Below are positions 25,990 through 35,151 of a stretch of DNA of 49,855 nucleotides, in pieces. Where the stretch lies: contig CAYXTI010000009.1 in assembly GCA_964468495.1 (NCBI GenBank), forward strand, positions 1 to 49,855, in the 5' to 3' direction. Both the position numbers and the translations under genes were made by a program. The stretch's first letter is position 1, and each line of letters opens with the position of its first letter. The notes beneath the pieces are model-generated. The model saw nothing but the letters and a program-made list of their open reading frames with translations. It was not told the origin of the DNA and did not search any database. Source of the DNA: CAYXTI01 sp964468495. Its GTDB lineage: Bacteria; Pseudomonadota; Alphaproteobacteria; Rickettsiales; Rickettsiaceae.

Positions 25990-26196
25990 ATGGCTGTTCC
26001 AAAGAAAAAAACATCTAAATCTAAGCGCAATCAAAGAAGATCTCACGATTCACTTAAAAAAGTAAATGTAATTATTGATAAAGATACTGGTGAATATAGA
26101 CTTTCACACCATTTAGATAAAAGTAGTGGAGTATATAACAAAAAAGCTATCATAATCAAAAAAAGGCCAAAAGAAGAACAAAAACAAGAAGAGTAA
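25990..26196 (+). CDS. rpmF: 50S ribosomal protein L32
   Basis: Ribosomal large-subunit protein bL32, 68 residues. The N-terminal AVPKKKTSKSKRNQRRSHD is nearly invariant in alphaproteobacteria. There is no zinc-binding Cys set (the Cys-free type usual in this class). The C-terminal tail is acidic and Lys/Gln-rich and slightly extended. fabH follows after 8 bases, so the two are cotranscribed. The plsX gene that normally lies between them is absent. Confidence 0.96.
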   Translation: MAVPKKKTSKSKRNQRRSHDSLKKVNVIIDKDTGEYRLSHHLDKSSGVYNKKAIIIKKRPKEEQKQEE

Positions 26197-26204
26197 TTAG
26201 TTTT

Positions 26205-27161
26205 GTGTTGTCAAAAATAATAGGTGTTGGAGGTTATTTACCAAAAAAATTAGTTACTAATAACAATTTGACTCAGCAAATTGATACTAGTAATGAGTGG
26301 ATTACTTCTAGAACGGGAATTAAACAACGTTATATTGCTAGTGATGAAGAATATACTTCTCATATGGCATATCAGGCGTCGATAAAAGCCATTAATAATT
26401 CTAAAATTGATCCTTCAGCACTTGATCTTATTATATTATGTACTAATACGCCTGATCATACTTTCCCTTCAACAGCAAATAAAATACAAGGATATTTAAA
26501 TATTGGCAATATACCCTCTTTTGATTTACAAGCTATTTGTTCTGGTTTTATTTATGGTACCCATATTGCTAATCTTATGATTAAATCTGGTCAATATAAA
26601 ACTATACTTGTAGTATGCGCTGATAAAATGTCTTCTATTATAGATTGGCAAGATAGAAAAACTTGTATTTTATTTGGAGATGGAGCTGGAGCAATTATAC
26701 TTCAAGCAAATAATAAATCAAGTTCTGGAATTATTGATAGCTGCATATATTCTGATGGCACAATGCATGATATTTTATATACAAGCGGAGGAGTAAGTAG
26801 TAATAAAAAAAGTGGTGTTATAAAAATGAAAGGTTCGGAGGTTTTTAGACAAGCAATAGAAAAAATGACTACATCAATTTATCATATTCTATCTAAAAAT
26901 AATATATCAATACAAATAATAGATTATTTCATTCCTCATCAAGCAAATATTAGAATTATAAATAGTATTAGAGATAAATTAAAAATTGATAATGAAAAAG
27001 TTATTACTACCATAGCAGAGCATGCTAATTGTTCAGCCGGCTCTATTCCATTAGCTCTTTATAAATTATCTTGTGAAAAAAAAATTAAAGAAGGTAGTAT
27101 CTTACTTTTTTCAGCTTTTGGCGGAGGAACAAGCTGGGGATCAATGCTTGTAAAGTGGTAA
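26205..27161 (+). CDS. fabH: Beta-ketoacyl-ACP synthase III
   Basis: Starts type II fatty acid synthesis by condensing acetyl-CoA with malonyl-ACP. The 318-residue protein has the catalytic triad Cys112 (LQAICSGF), His245 (IPHQANIR) and Asn275 (NCSAGS), matching Cys112/His244/Asn274 of E. coli. The N-terminal KIIGVGGYLP and SNEWITSRTGIKQR are typical. The start is GTG at 26205, eight bases after rpmF; a TTG codon at the next position is a less likely alternative. Length normal, C-terminal FSAFGGGTSWGS intact. In relatives plsX (phosphate acyltransferase) precedes fabH. Confidence 0.95.
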   Translation: MLSKIIGVGGYLPKKLVTNNNLTQQIDTSNEWITSRTGIKQRYIASDEEYTSHMAYQASIKAINNSKIDPSALDLIILCTNTPDHTFPSTANKIQGYLNIGNIPSFDLQAICSGFIYGTHIANLMIKSGQYKTILVVCADKMSSIIDWQDRKTCILFGDGAGAIILQANNKSSSGIIDSCIYSDGTMHDILYTSGGVSSNKKSGVIKMKGSEVFRQAIEKMTTSIYHILSKNNISIQIIDYFIPHQANIRIINSIRDKLKIDNEKVITTIAEHANCSAGSIPLALYKLSCEKKIKEGSILLFSAFGGGTSWGSMLVKW

Positions 27162-27266
27162 ATTAGTTTTTTATTAATTAATGAGTTAAAAATATTATAA
27201 CATTAATTCCTTATTATATTTAAAATTATTATCAACTACTCTATATATAGATTAATACTTTAATCT

Positions 27267-27833
27267 TTAAATTGATTCAACAGAAATTATTTCTGGAATA
27301 AAATGCTGTAACATTGATTCAATGCCATTTTTTAAAGTAATAGTAGAACTAGGACATCCTGAACAAGCACCTTTTAATTCTAAATAAACTATTCCTTTAT
27401 TAAACCCTTTATAAACTATATCTCCTCCGTCCATAGCAACAGCAGGACGAATCCTATTATCAATAATTTCTACAATCTGCTTTTCAATCTTAGACATATT
27501 TTTCTTTTGATATTTACTGGCAGCGACAGTAATATCAGAATCATGCTTATCAAAAATAGGATGGCCAGCTACACAATGATCCATTATAATCATCAAAATC
27601 TTAGGTTTTAGTAATTTCCACTCAAACAACTCTGATTTTGTAACTGTAATAAAATTATAACCAAAAAAAACTGCTTTTACACCTTTAATAAGCAATAATT
27701 GAACAGCTAAAAAGCTTGAAGCTTCAGCTTCTTCTATATTTTCAAAAAATACAGGATTATTAGGACTTACTTTTAACCCGGGCAGAAACTTTAATGCCAT
27801 TGGATTAGGTGTTTCTTCTGTTTGAATAAACAT
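27267..27833 (-). CDS. Nfu-type iron-sulfur cluster carrier
   Basis: Delivers [4Fe-4S] clusters to client enzymes. The 188-residue protein has the N-terminal Nfu domain (FIQTEETPNPMALKFLPG, about 1-90) shared with mitochondrial NFU1. The C-terminal NifU-like domain (about 112-188) has the cluster-binding Cys157 and Cys160 in GACSGCPSST, preceded by RPAVAMDGGDI. This is the alphaproteobacterial/mitochondrial form rather than the NfuA form with a degenerate A-type domain. It converges with fabH (105-base gap). tRNA-Leu lies 138 bases upstream on the same strand. Confidence 0.93.
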   Translation of the reverse strand: MFIQTEETPNPMALKFLPGLKVSPNNPVFFENIEEAEASSFLAVQLLLIKGVKAVFFGYNFITVTKSELFEWKLLKPKILMIIMDHCVAGHPIFDKHDSDITVAASKYQKKNMSKIEKQIVEIIDNRIRPAVAMDGGDIVYKGFNKGIVYLELKGACSGCPSSTITLKNGIESMLQHFIPEIISVESI

Positions 27834-27970
27834 AAATTTTTCACTTTTAAAAAAAATTATAGATAAATAAAATTACCTAATAGGATATTAGTAAAAAAAT
27901 CATCAATATACTAAATATTAAATTAATAAATATATTATAACTTAAAACATCAAAAAATTCAAAATTAGCA

Positions 27971-28055
27971 TGGTACCCACGGCCGGACTTGAACCGGCAC
28001 GAGAAAAACTCCGCAGATTTTAAGTCTACTATGTCTACCATTCCATCACGCGGGC
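27971..28055 (-). tRNA. trnL: tRNA-Leu (anticodon UAA)
   Basis: A type II (long variable arm) tRNA of 85 bases including an encoded CCA (TGG at 27971-27973 on the plus strand). The acceptor arm pairs 28049-28055 with 27975-27981, allowing two G-U pairs, with discriminator A. The anticodon stem is 28013-28017 with 28025-28029, enclosing loop CTTAAAA, so the anticodon is TAA (plus-strand TTA at 28020-28022). The T arm GCCGGTTCAAGTCCGGC is perfect. UUA is expected to be the main Leu codon in this A+T-rich genome, making this a heavily used tRNA. Confidence 0.96.
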
Positions 28056-28680
28056 ATTTATAAACTCCATTAAAACACTATAACCATTAATAATAACATT
28101 AAAACAAGGCATAAGCTTTCTTTACTATTAAATATTAGATACTGAATTATTAATACTAATATTTAATAATGGCATTATATACTATGATTTTTACTATTAC
28201 TACAGCCTGTGGCTATTTTTAGCTATTTTAATAACTCAATTATCAATAATCAAAAAAAAATCTTTAAATCTTACAAAAAAATCTACTAATCTACTACATT
28301 TACCTAGCTTGACTAGGTAGTTAATAACTAAAATTCAAGTAACTTAGCATAAAATTAAAATGAAAATCAATATTTTTTTTATAATTATGCCTTATGAATT
28401 AATAATGATAACTAACAAAATATTGTAATATTTTTATCAAGACTCTTGAGATAATAATATTAATATAGTATAAGTGTATTAATAAATGTTTTGTATAGAA
28501 TAATTTTTTTTATTGTATATATTGCATATAATTATATAGCATAACTTTTATGGATATCATATAATTATATTGCTTTTAACATGACCAATATTGCAACTAA
28601 TAATACATAAGTAGTTATTTGCAATGAGTATATTTTCATAAATAACTTATAAATTGAAGTAGCTAATAATAGCATAGAGA
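28056..28680. other. 625-base gap between tRNA-Leu and hflK
   Basis: No gene supported. It holds a 13-bp inverted repeat (28126-28138 with 28156-28168, 17-base loop) and a 7-bp hairpin TACCTAG/CTAGGTA (28301-28319). There is also a near-duplicated AT palindrome, CATATAATTATAT, near 28526 and 28560. The tRNA-Leu promoter (minus strand) and the hflK promoter (plus strand) must lie at the two ends. TATAGTAT-like boxes occur near 28465, but I cannot pick one with confidence. Confidence 0.5.
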
Positions 28681-29712
28681 ATGTTTAATAAAATATTTGC
28701 TAAATCTCCTTGGGATGATCTTAATTCGCAAGATAATATTTTTACAAGGAAACACAAGAATAGCTTTGGTTATAATAATTTTAATTTTAATTTTAATAAA
28801 AAAACACTTTTTATCATAATATTAGCATTATTGCTTATTTGGCTAGGGTCAGGTATATATAAGGTTCAAGAAGGAGAAGAAGCTGCCGTATGTAGATTTG
28901 GTAAATTTGATCGTATAGGAAGAGCTGGTCTTAATTATCATTTTCCTTATCCTATTGAAACAATATTAATAGAAAAAGTAGCACAATCAAGAAGAATTGA
29001 AATTGGATACAGGTCCTTAGGAAAAAATAAACCTGGATCACAGAATAACATAAAAGAAATAATGAATGAAAGTATAATGCTAACAGGAGATGAAAATATA
29101 GTAGAATTAAATGCAGATGTAATGTGGCATATATACAATTTAGAAGAATATCTATTTAACGTAATTAATCCCCAGGATACTGTTAAATCAGTAGCAGAAA
29201 GCGCAATAAGAGAAATTATAGGAAATATATCAATTGCATCTGTATTATCAAATGAAAAACAAATAATTTCAGATAAAATAGAAACATTAATTAGCCAAAC
29301 ATTAAAACAATACAAGATTGGAATAGAAATAGAACAAGTTCAATTACTAAGAGTAGAACCTCCTAAAGAAGTAATTCATGCATATAGAGATGTACAAATG
29401 GCGAAAGCTGATAAAGAGAAAGAAATTAATCAAGCTCAATCATATAGTAATGATATAATACCAAAAGCACGAGGAGATGCTGCAAAAATTTTAGAAGAAG
29501 CTGCTGGGTACAGTGCAGAAGCAATTGCACAAGCAAAAGGAAATACATCTAGGTTTAATTCAATATATTTTGAATATCTAAACTCTAAAGAAATTACAAG
29601 AAACAGGCTATATATTGATGCATTAGAAAAAATACTAAATAATGCAGAAAAAATAATTATAGAAAATGATTTAATGTTACCACATATGTCTATTCCATCA
29701 AAAAACTCATAA
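28681..29712 (+). CDS. hflK: Membrane protease modulator HflK
   Basis: SPFH/band-7 protein that with HflC forms a large cage around the FtsH protease and modulates its access to membrane substrates. The 343-residue protein starts with PWDDL, the residue of the usual PWG-rich N-terminus. It has a transmembrane helix at about 43-60 and the band-7 domain from YKVQEGEEAAVCRFGKF (61-77) to about 240. An Ala/Glu-rich coiled-coil follows (KEINQAQSYSNDIIPKARGDA and on). hflC follows after 197 bases, an unusually long gap for this pair. That gap includes AT-dinucleotide runs (29776-29836). Confidence 0.93.
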   Translation: MFNKIFAKSPWDDLNSQDNIFTRKHKNSFGYNNFNFNFNKKTLFIIILALLLIWLGSGIYKVQEGEEAAVCRFGKFDRIGRAGLNYHFPYPIETILIEKVAQSRRIEIGYRSLGKNKPGSQNNIKEIMNESIMLTGDENIVELNADVMWHIYNLEEYLFNVINPQDTVKSVAESAIREIIGNISIASVLSNEKQIISDKIETLISQTLKQYKIGIEIEQVQLLRVEPPKEVIHAYRDVQMAKADKEKEINQAQSYSNDIIPKARGDAAKILEEAAGYSAEAIAQAKGNTSRFNSIYFEYLNSKEITRNRLYIDALEKILNNAEKIIIENDLMLPHMSIPSKNS

Positions 29713-29909
29713 TATCATAATATCATAATAGCTAGTCATGTATTATTTTTTGTGATATGTTTTTACGATGAAATTTTTATATATAGAATTATATATACAA
29801 TATATCTATGTATATAAGATATATATACAATTTTTTATATTATTTAATTAATTGCTAAATGTTTGTATTATAATAAATTAAACACAATAACTAAATTAAT
29901 TATTAGATT

Positions 29910-30767
29910 ATGAGTAAAATACATTACCTTTTATTTTTGATGCTAATTATAATATTAATCCTATCAGGATCGTTTTTTACTTTAAATCAAAGATATAATG
30001 CCGTAATATTCCAGTTTGGTGAAGCTGTATCGTTAATAGAAAAACCTGGGTTAAATATGAAAATACCTTTTATACAAAATGTAGAATTTTTTGATAAAAG
30101 AATACTTAATGTAACCTCAGAAGCAAAAGAATTAACAGCAGCAGATGGAAAAAGAATTATTGTAGATGCTTTTGCAAAATTTAAAATAACAAATCCTATA
30201 ACATTTTTTAAAACTGTCCATAATGATCAAGGAGCTAAATTAAGAATTAATAGAATTCTAGAATCTTCAATGAGAAAAATAATTGGACAAGGACAACTAA
30301 ATAATTTATTAAGTAACAAAAGAGCAGGTATAATGTTATTAATAAAAGATTTAGTACATGAAGAAAGTAAAGCTTTTGGAATTGATATAATAGATGTGAA
30401 AATCCTAAAGGCAGACCTACCAACAGAAAATAGTGATGCTATTTACCGTCGTATGCAAACAGAGAGAGAAAAAGAAGCAAAACAGATTCGTGCAGAAGGA
30501 TATGAAGAAAGTGCACATATTATATCCAAAGCTGATAAAGAAAGCAAAATTATCCTAGCTAATGCCTACATGGAAGCACAAAAAATCAAAGGAGATGGAG
30601 ATGCAAATGCAGCAAAGATTTATAATAATGCATACAAGAAAGATCATGAATTTTATAAATTTTATCGTTCTCTTGTAGCATATCAAAACTGTTTAAATTC
30701 AAATAATACTCAGTTTATTATATCACCTAAATCTGAATTTTTTCAATATTTAAAATTAGGAAAATAA
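29910..30767 (+). CDS. hflC: Membrane protease modulator HflC
   Basis: Partner of HflK in the FtsH-modulating complex, 285 residues. There is one N-terminal transmembrane helix (about 5-25). The band-7 domain begins LNQRYNAVIFQFGEAV and includes DVKILKADLPTENSDAIYRRMQTERE (about 160-185), the best family signature. The C-terminal helix includes SKADKESKIILANAYMEAQ and ends near FYKFYRSLVAYQ, another conserved block. The stop overlaps the degP start by one base (TAATG). HflK-HflC-DegP order is conserved in Rickettsiales and groups membrane and periplasmic quality control. Confidence 0.94.
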   Translation: MSKIHYLLFLMLIIILILSGSFFTLNQRYNAVIFQFGEAVSLIEKPGLNMKIPFIQNVEFFDKRILNVTSEAKELTAADGKRIIVDAFAKFKITNPITFFKTVHNDQGAKLRINRILESSMRKIIGQGQLNNLLSNKRAGIMLLIKDLVHEESKAFGIDIIDVKILKADLPTENSDAIYRRMQTEREKEAKQIRAEGYEESAHIISKADKESKIILANAYMEAQKIKGDGDANAAKIYNNAYKKDHEFYKFYRSLVAYQNCLNSNNTQFIISPKSEFFQYLKLGK

Positions 30768-32341
30768 TGATAAAAAAAATAATAACAATATTTATTTACA
30801 CTTTATTTATTATAAATAATACATTTGCTTTTGAATTTAGAAAAAAATTTAATAATAAGAGAGATATTCCAGAAATACAAAATGATCAATCAAATAATAG
30901 TAATAATTTAAAAGAAGTAGAACAGCAAAATATAGTAAATCCTAAAACATTAAATGTAATAAACAATGGATTAGCTGAAATAATAGAACCTTTACTATCA
31001 GCAGTAGTAAATGTACGAGCAGTAAAGAATAATAATAATGAAAGTTCTAAGAATTTTTCTCAAGAATTTTTTTCTTTTGGTCAGTCATTTGGACCATTTA
31101 ATAATTTTTTTGAACATTTTAATATTCCTTTTAATTTTGATCATTATCAAAATAATCCAAAAACATCTCTTGGATCTGGTTTTATTATTGATGAGCTGGG
31201 ATATATAGTTACAAATTATCATGTGATAAAGGATTCAGATAATATTTTTATAAAATTATTAGATAATACAGAATATAAAGCTAAAATTATTGGTTCAGAT
31301 CCTAGAACTGATTTAGCATTATTAAAAATTAAAGCTACTAATAAATTAAATTACGTTAATTTTGGCAATTCAAAAAATGCAAGAGTTGGAGATATAGTGA
31401 TTGCTATAGGTAATCCTTTAGGATTTGGAAATACAGTAACTTCAGGAATTATATCATACAAAGGAAGAGATTTAAGTGCACATTATGATGATTTAATAGA
31501 TGATTTTTTACAAACTGATGCAGCAATAACTTTTGGTAGTTCTGGTGGTCCTTTATTTAATACCAATGGAGAAGTAATAGGCATTAATAATTCGATTCCA
31601 TCAACTGGGACTGGAACTACAAATGTTGGTATTGGTTTTGCAATACCATCAGAAACTGTAATAAATATTATTGCTCAACTTAAGAAGCATGGTCATATTA
31701 ATAGAGGTCAATTAAATATTAAAATACAAGAAATGTCAAATGATTTAGCCTCTGCATTAAATTTACCTGAAGTATATGGGGTTTTAGTAGTAGAGGTAAT
31801 TCCTGGAGGAGCAGGAGAAAAAGCTGAATTAAAGCAAGGAGATGTGATAATAGAATATAATAATCAAAAAATTTTAAATACTAAAAAATTAAAATTATTA
31901 ATTGCAGAAACTGAACTTAATACTGCTATTCCTATAGTAGTATTAAGGGATGGTAATAAAATAAAATTAACTGCAAAAATAGAACAACCTATTAAAGATA
32001 ATAAATTATCAGATAATTCAAGCAATAATAATAACGAATTAAATAGTAATACCATTGAAAAATCTAATATAATTTTTAGTAATATTAGTCAAAGGATAGC
32101 TAATAAATATAATGTTTCTTCAGATATTAATGGAATAATTATTATAGGAATTAATGCTAAGAAAATAGATTTTGATTTTCAAATAGGTGATATTATCTTA
32201 TCTGCAAACCATCAGCCTATAAATAATATTAAAGAATTTAATGAAATATACAATAAAGTGAAGAAAAGTAATAAAAAAAATATGATTATCTTAATTAAAA
32301 GAAAAGATATAATAAAATTTTCTTCATTACCAATAGAATAA
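30767..32341 (+). CDS. degP: Periplasmic serine protease DegP/HtrA (Do family)
   Basis: Periplasmic protease and chaperone that removes misfolded envelope proteins. The 524-residue protein has a signal peptide (about 1-22), an Asn/Gln-rich spacer, and a trypsin-like domain (about 70-290) with triad His152 (NYHVI), Asp182 (RTDLALL) and Ser259. The serine motif reads FGSSGGPL rather than the usual PGNSGGPL, so the residues just before the nucleophile, near the oxyanion hole, differ. PDZ1 (about 305-395) and PDZ2 (about 435-520) follow. It is translationally coupled to hflC by a one-base overlap; trhO starts 6 bases after it. Confidence 0.94.
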   Translation: MIKKIITIFIYTLFIINNTFAFEFRKKFNNKRDIPEIQNDQSNNSNNLKEVEQQNIVNPKTLNVINNGLAEIIEPLLSAVVNVRAVKNNNNESSKNFSQEFFSFGQSFGPFNNFFEHFNIPFNFDHYQNNPKTSLGSGFIIDELGYIVTNYHVIKDSDNIFIKLLDNTEYKAKIIGSDPRTDLALLKIKATNKLNYVNFGNSKNARVGDIVIAIGNPLGFGNTVTSGIISYKGRDLSAHYDDLIDDFLQTDAAITFGSSGGPLFNTNGEVIGINNSIPSTGTGTTNVGIGFAIPSETVINIIAQLKKHGHINRGQLNIKIQEMSNDLASALNLPEVYGVLVVEVIPGGAGEKAELKQGDVIIEYNNQKILNTKKLKLLIAETELNTAIPIVVLRDGNKIKLTAKIEQPIKDNKLSDNSSNNNNELNSNTIEKSNIIFSNISQRIANKYNVSSDINGIIIIGINAKKIDFDFQIGDIILSANHQPINNIKEFNEIYNKVKKSNKKNMIILIKRKDIIKFSSLPIE

Positions 32342-32347
32342 ATTAGA

Positions 32348-33181
32348 ATGAATAATAATATAGATAAAAAATCTGATTATGTAGCTATACTTAGCTTTTA
32401 TAGCTTTATAAAAATAGTAAATATAGAACTAATCCAGCAAAGAATATTATTTTTTGCTAAAAAAAAATATATAAAAGGAACAATTACTATTGCTCAAGAA
32501 GGCATAAATGGTTCTATTTCAGGGCAAGAAAATAATTTGAGATTACTTTTAAATCAAATAATTCAATTGCTTGATTTAAAAGTATATAATATACATATTA
32601 ATTATAGTATTAAGGATCCATTTTCACGTATTAAAGTTAAGCTTAAACCAGAAATTATAGCTTTAAAATTAAAATCACCATTAAATATGGTAAAGTATAA
32701 AGGACAATACATTGAACCGAAAGAGTGGGATAATTTTTTAAATCAAGATAATATAATGCTAATTGATACACGCAATAGTTATGAAATAAATCTTGGAACA
32801 TTTAAAAATTCAATAAATCCTAAAACAAGTTCATTTAGAGAAATTGCAACTTGGATAGAAAAAAATCTAACTATATTAAAGAAAAAAAAAGTTGTAATGT
32901 TTTGCACGGGAGGAATTCGTTGTGAGAAATCTACCTCATACCTAAAATCATTAGGACATAGTGAGGTATTTCAACTTAAAGGTGGTATATTGCAATATCT
33001 TAAAGAAACAGCAAATAAAACTCAAAAATGGGTTGGAGAATGTTTTGTATTTGATGATAGAGGAGCAGTATCAGCTAATCTAGAGCCTATTCCAAGATTT
33101 TGGGTTCAAAAAGGAAATACTGCTAAAAATATGAGTATAATTAATTATAGAAAGCAAAAACAATATCAGCTTAGTAGATAA
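32348..33181 (+). CDS. trhO: tRNA uridine(34) hydroxylase TrhO, rhodanese family
   Basis: Oxygen-dependent hydroxylase making 5-hydroxyuridine at the wobble base of tRNAs (YceA/TrhO family). The 277-residue protein has an N-terminal acylphosphatase-like domain with the TITIAQEGINGSISG motif (45-59), then a rhodanese domain (about 120-225) with active-site Cys186 and Cys192 in FCTGGIRCEKS. The C-terminal WVGECFVFDDRGAV segment (228-241), normally ...FDDRVAV, is diagnostic of the family. It ends the hflK-hflC-degP-trhO run and is followed by a hairpin terminator. Confidence 0.92.
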   Translation: MNNNIDKKSDYVAILSFYSFIKIVNIELIQQRILFFAKKKYIKGTITIAQEGINGSISGQENNLRLLLNQIIQLLDLKVYNIHINYSIKDPFSRIKVKLKPEIIALKLKSPLNMVKYKGQYIEPKEWDNFLNQDNIMLIDTRNSYEINLGTFKNSINPKTSSFREIATWIEKNLTILKKKKVVMFCTGGIRCEKSTSYLKSLGHSEVFQLKGGILQYLKETANKTQKWVGECFVFDDRGAVSANLEPIPRFWVQKGNTAKNMSIINYRKQKQYQLSR

Positions 33182-33280
33182 ATATTATATTAATAAAGAT
33201 AATTATACACTGTATGTATATAATAAGCAGTATTTCTTAGAAAATTTTATTCATTAATCATATAAAAAAATCACAGATAA

Positions 33281-33312
33281 AAATAATTACTAGCTTTCAA
33301 TAGTAATTATTT
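33281..33312 (+). terminator. Terminator after the hflK-trhO run
   Basis: A perfect 12-bp inverted repeat (33281-33292 with 33301-33312, loop GCTTTCAA) ends in a run of five T (33310-33314) on the plus strand. It lies 100 bases after trhO and 25 bases before tamA, separating the two transcription units. Confidence 0.6.
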
Positions 33313-33338
33313 TTCAATATTAAAGAACCTATATTGTT

Positions 33339-35129
33339 ATGATAAATAGAGTTAAATTAGTAATTATAATAGTTATCCAAATATTACTAATAACCTCTAT
33401 TGAAGCAAATATTGCTAATATTAATATTGCAATCAATATTAGCAATAATGATGAAACATATTCATTATATCAAAAACTAAATGAAATAGCTCAGCAAAAT
33501 TTAATAATATTAAAAAATAATAATCAATTATATGATTCAAATTATATTACCTATGTAATAACAAAACAATTATTAAAAGTACTTGAATCACAAGGCTATT
33601 ATAATAGCCTTGTTCAATCAAACATTACTTTTCATCATAATGATAATTATACAATATCATTTTTTATTACTTTATTAAATAGATATACTATCTCAAAAAT
33701 AACCATATTACATGATAGTAAAAGTAATAAAGATATTGATTTATCTAAAATTGAGCTAGACCTTGCTATAAATAGTTATGCTATTGCTGAGACAATACTT
33801 TTATCTGAAGAAACTATTAATAAATTTTTACAAGAAAACTATTGTTTATTAAATAATTCTATTACTCATGAGATAATTATTAACCATGTAACACATTCTA
33901 TTGAGATAACATTTATCGTATACGCAGGTAATGAAGTATACATTAGGGATATATCATTTGAAGGGTTAAAATATACAAACCCTGAATATCTAAAAAAAAT
34001 TATTAATATAAAAGCTGGTCAATGTTTAAATCAGTCAAAAATAGAAGAAAATAAAAATTTATTATATAAAAGTTCTTTATTTAATACAATTGAATTAATA
34101 ATTCCAGAAAAAACAGCCAATAAAAGTCAAATTCCAATTATTTTTAAAATGAGTGAAATCAAACCTAGAAACATTGATTTTGGAATAGAATATAGTACTG
34201 ATTTAGCATTAGGAATATCAGCTCAATGGCAACACAAAACTTTTTTTCGTAATGCAGAAAAAATATTACTAGGTATAGATATCAATAAACAAAAACAATT
34301 AATAAAGCTTGAATTAATAAAACCAATTTTTCTTTTTAAGAATACTAAACTAGAAGCTAATATATCTCTTATGCAAGAAAAAATAGATATCCCTATTATT
34401 AAGGAAGTTAAAGCTTCAACTGCAATTGAAAAAGTATTAACTAATGATTGGATTATTAATATTGCAACAGAATACTCTTTTGCCTATATAAAAAATAGTA
34501 ATGAAAAAATAGAAGATAACCTAAAATACTATTCTTTATTTTCTCTACCATGCTTTATAACTCAAGATAAAAGAAATAATATAGTTACTCCTACACAAGG
34601 ATATTTATTAAAATATTTATTTTCACCTTACTTTTCTTTTATAATACCTGAATCTAATTTTATAAAAAACACTATTTCTGCAATATTCTATTTTCCTTTT
34701 AATACTAATGCCAATTATTTATTGGCTTTGAAAACAACATTAAGTTTTTTATCTGGAACAGAATTATCTAATATACCAAATAACCATAGACTTTTTAGTG
34801 GAGGAAGTAGATCTATACGTGGTTATAATTACCAATCAATAGGAATATCTTCTGAGAAGGATAGTTTATCAGGAGGAAAATCTTTATTTGAAATATCAAC
34901 AGAACTAAGAATAAAACTTAACTTATATTTTCAAATGATCTTTTTTTTAGATAGTGGAGATGTATTTAAAGAAACTACCCCTGTTTTTAAAAAACCTTTT
35001 AAAACAGGGGTAGGTTTAGGTATACAATATTTTTTCTTTTTAAGTCCAATAAGAGTAGATTTTGCTATTCCTATCAATAATCCTAATAATAAATTTTTTT
35101 TATATTTTACAATAGGTGAGATCTACTAA
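33339..35129 (+). CDS. tamA: TamA/BamA-family outer-membrane assembly protein
   Basis: A 596-residue Omp85-family outer-membrane protein. A signal peptide (about 1-24) leads to POTRA-like domains (about 25-270). One starts with the clear POTRA pattern VYIRDISFEGLKYTNPEYLKKI (205-226 region). A 16-strand barrel fills the C-terminal half. The L6 loop motif Arg494-Gly-Tyr in GGSRSIRGYNYQ, the hallmark of Omp85 proteins, is present. The final strands (FFLSPIRVDFAIPI, then FFLYFTIGEIY with terminal aromatic residues) fit BAM-dependent insertion. Length (BamA is about 770-800) and the tamB gene 22 bases downstream identify it as TamA, which with TamB aids autotransporter and lipid/outer-membrane biogenesis. 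Confidence 0.88.
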   Translation: MINRVKLVIIIVIQILLITSIEANIANINIAINISNNDETYSLYQKLNEIAQQNLIILKNNNQLYDSNYITYVITKQLLKVLESQGYYNSLVQSNITFHHNDNYTISFFITLLNRYTISKITILHDSKSNKDIDLSKIELDLAINSYAIAETILLSEETINKFLQENYCLLNNSITHEIIINHVTHSIEITFIVYAGNEVYIRDISFEGLKYTNPEYLKKIINIKAGQCLNQSKIEENKNLLYKSSLFNTIELIIPEKTANKSQIPIIFKMSEIKPRNIDFGIEYSTDLALGISAQWQHKTFFRNAEKILLGIDINKQKQLIKLELIKPIFLFKNTKLEANISLMQEKIDIPIIKEVKASTAIEKVLTNDWIINIATEYSFAYIKNSNEKIEDNLKYYSLFSLPCFITQDKRNNIVTPTQGYLLKYLFSPYFSFIIPESNFIKNTISAIFYFPFNTNANYLLALKTTLSFLSGTELSNIPNNHRLFSGGSRSIRGYNYQSIGISSEKDSLSGGKSLFEISTELRIKLNLYFQMIFFLDSGDVFKETTPVFKKPFKTGVGLGIQYFFFLSPIRVDFAIPINNPNNKFFLYFTIGEIY

Positions 35130-35151
35130 AATAACATCATTATAAATTTAT

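Noticed and set aside
28204..28219. Mini terminator, AGCC-TGT-GGCT followed by T run
   Set aside because: Only four base pairs and no plus-strand gene ends upstream of it.
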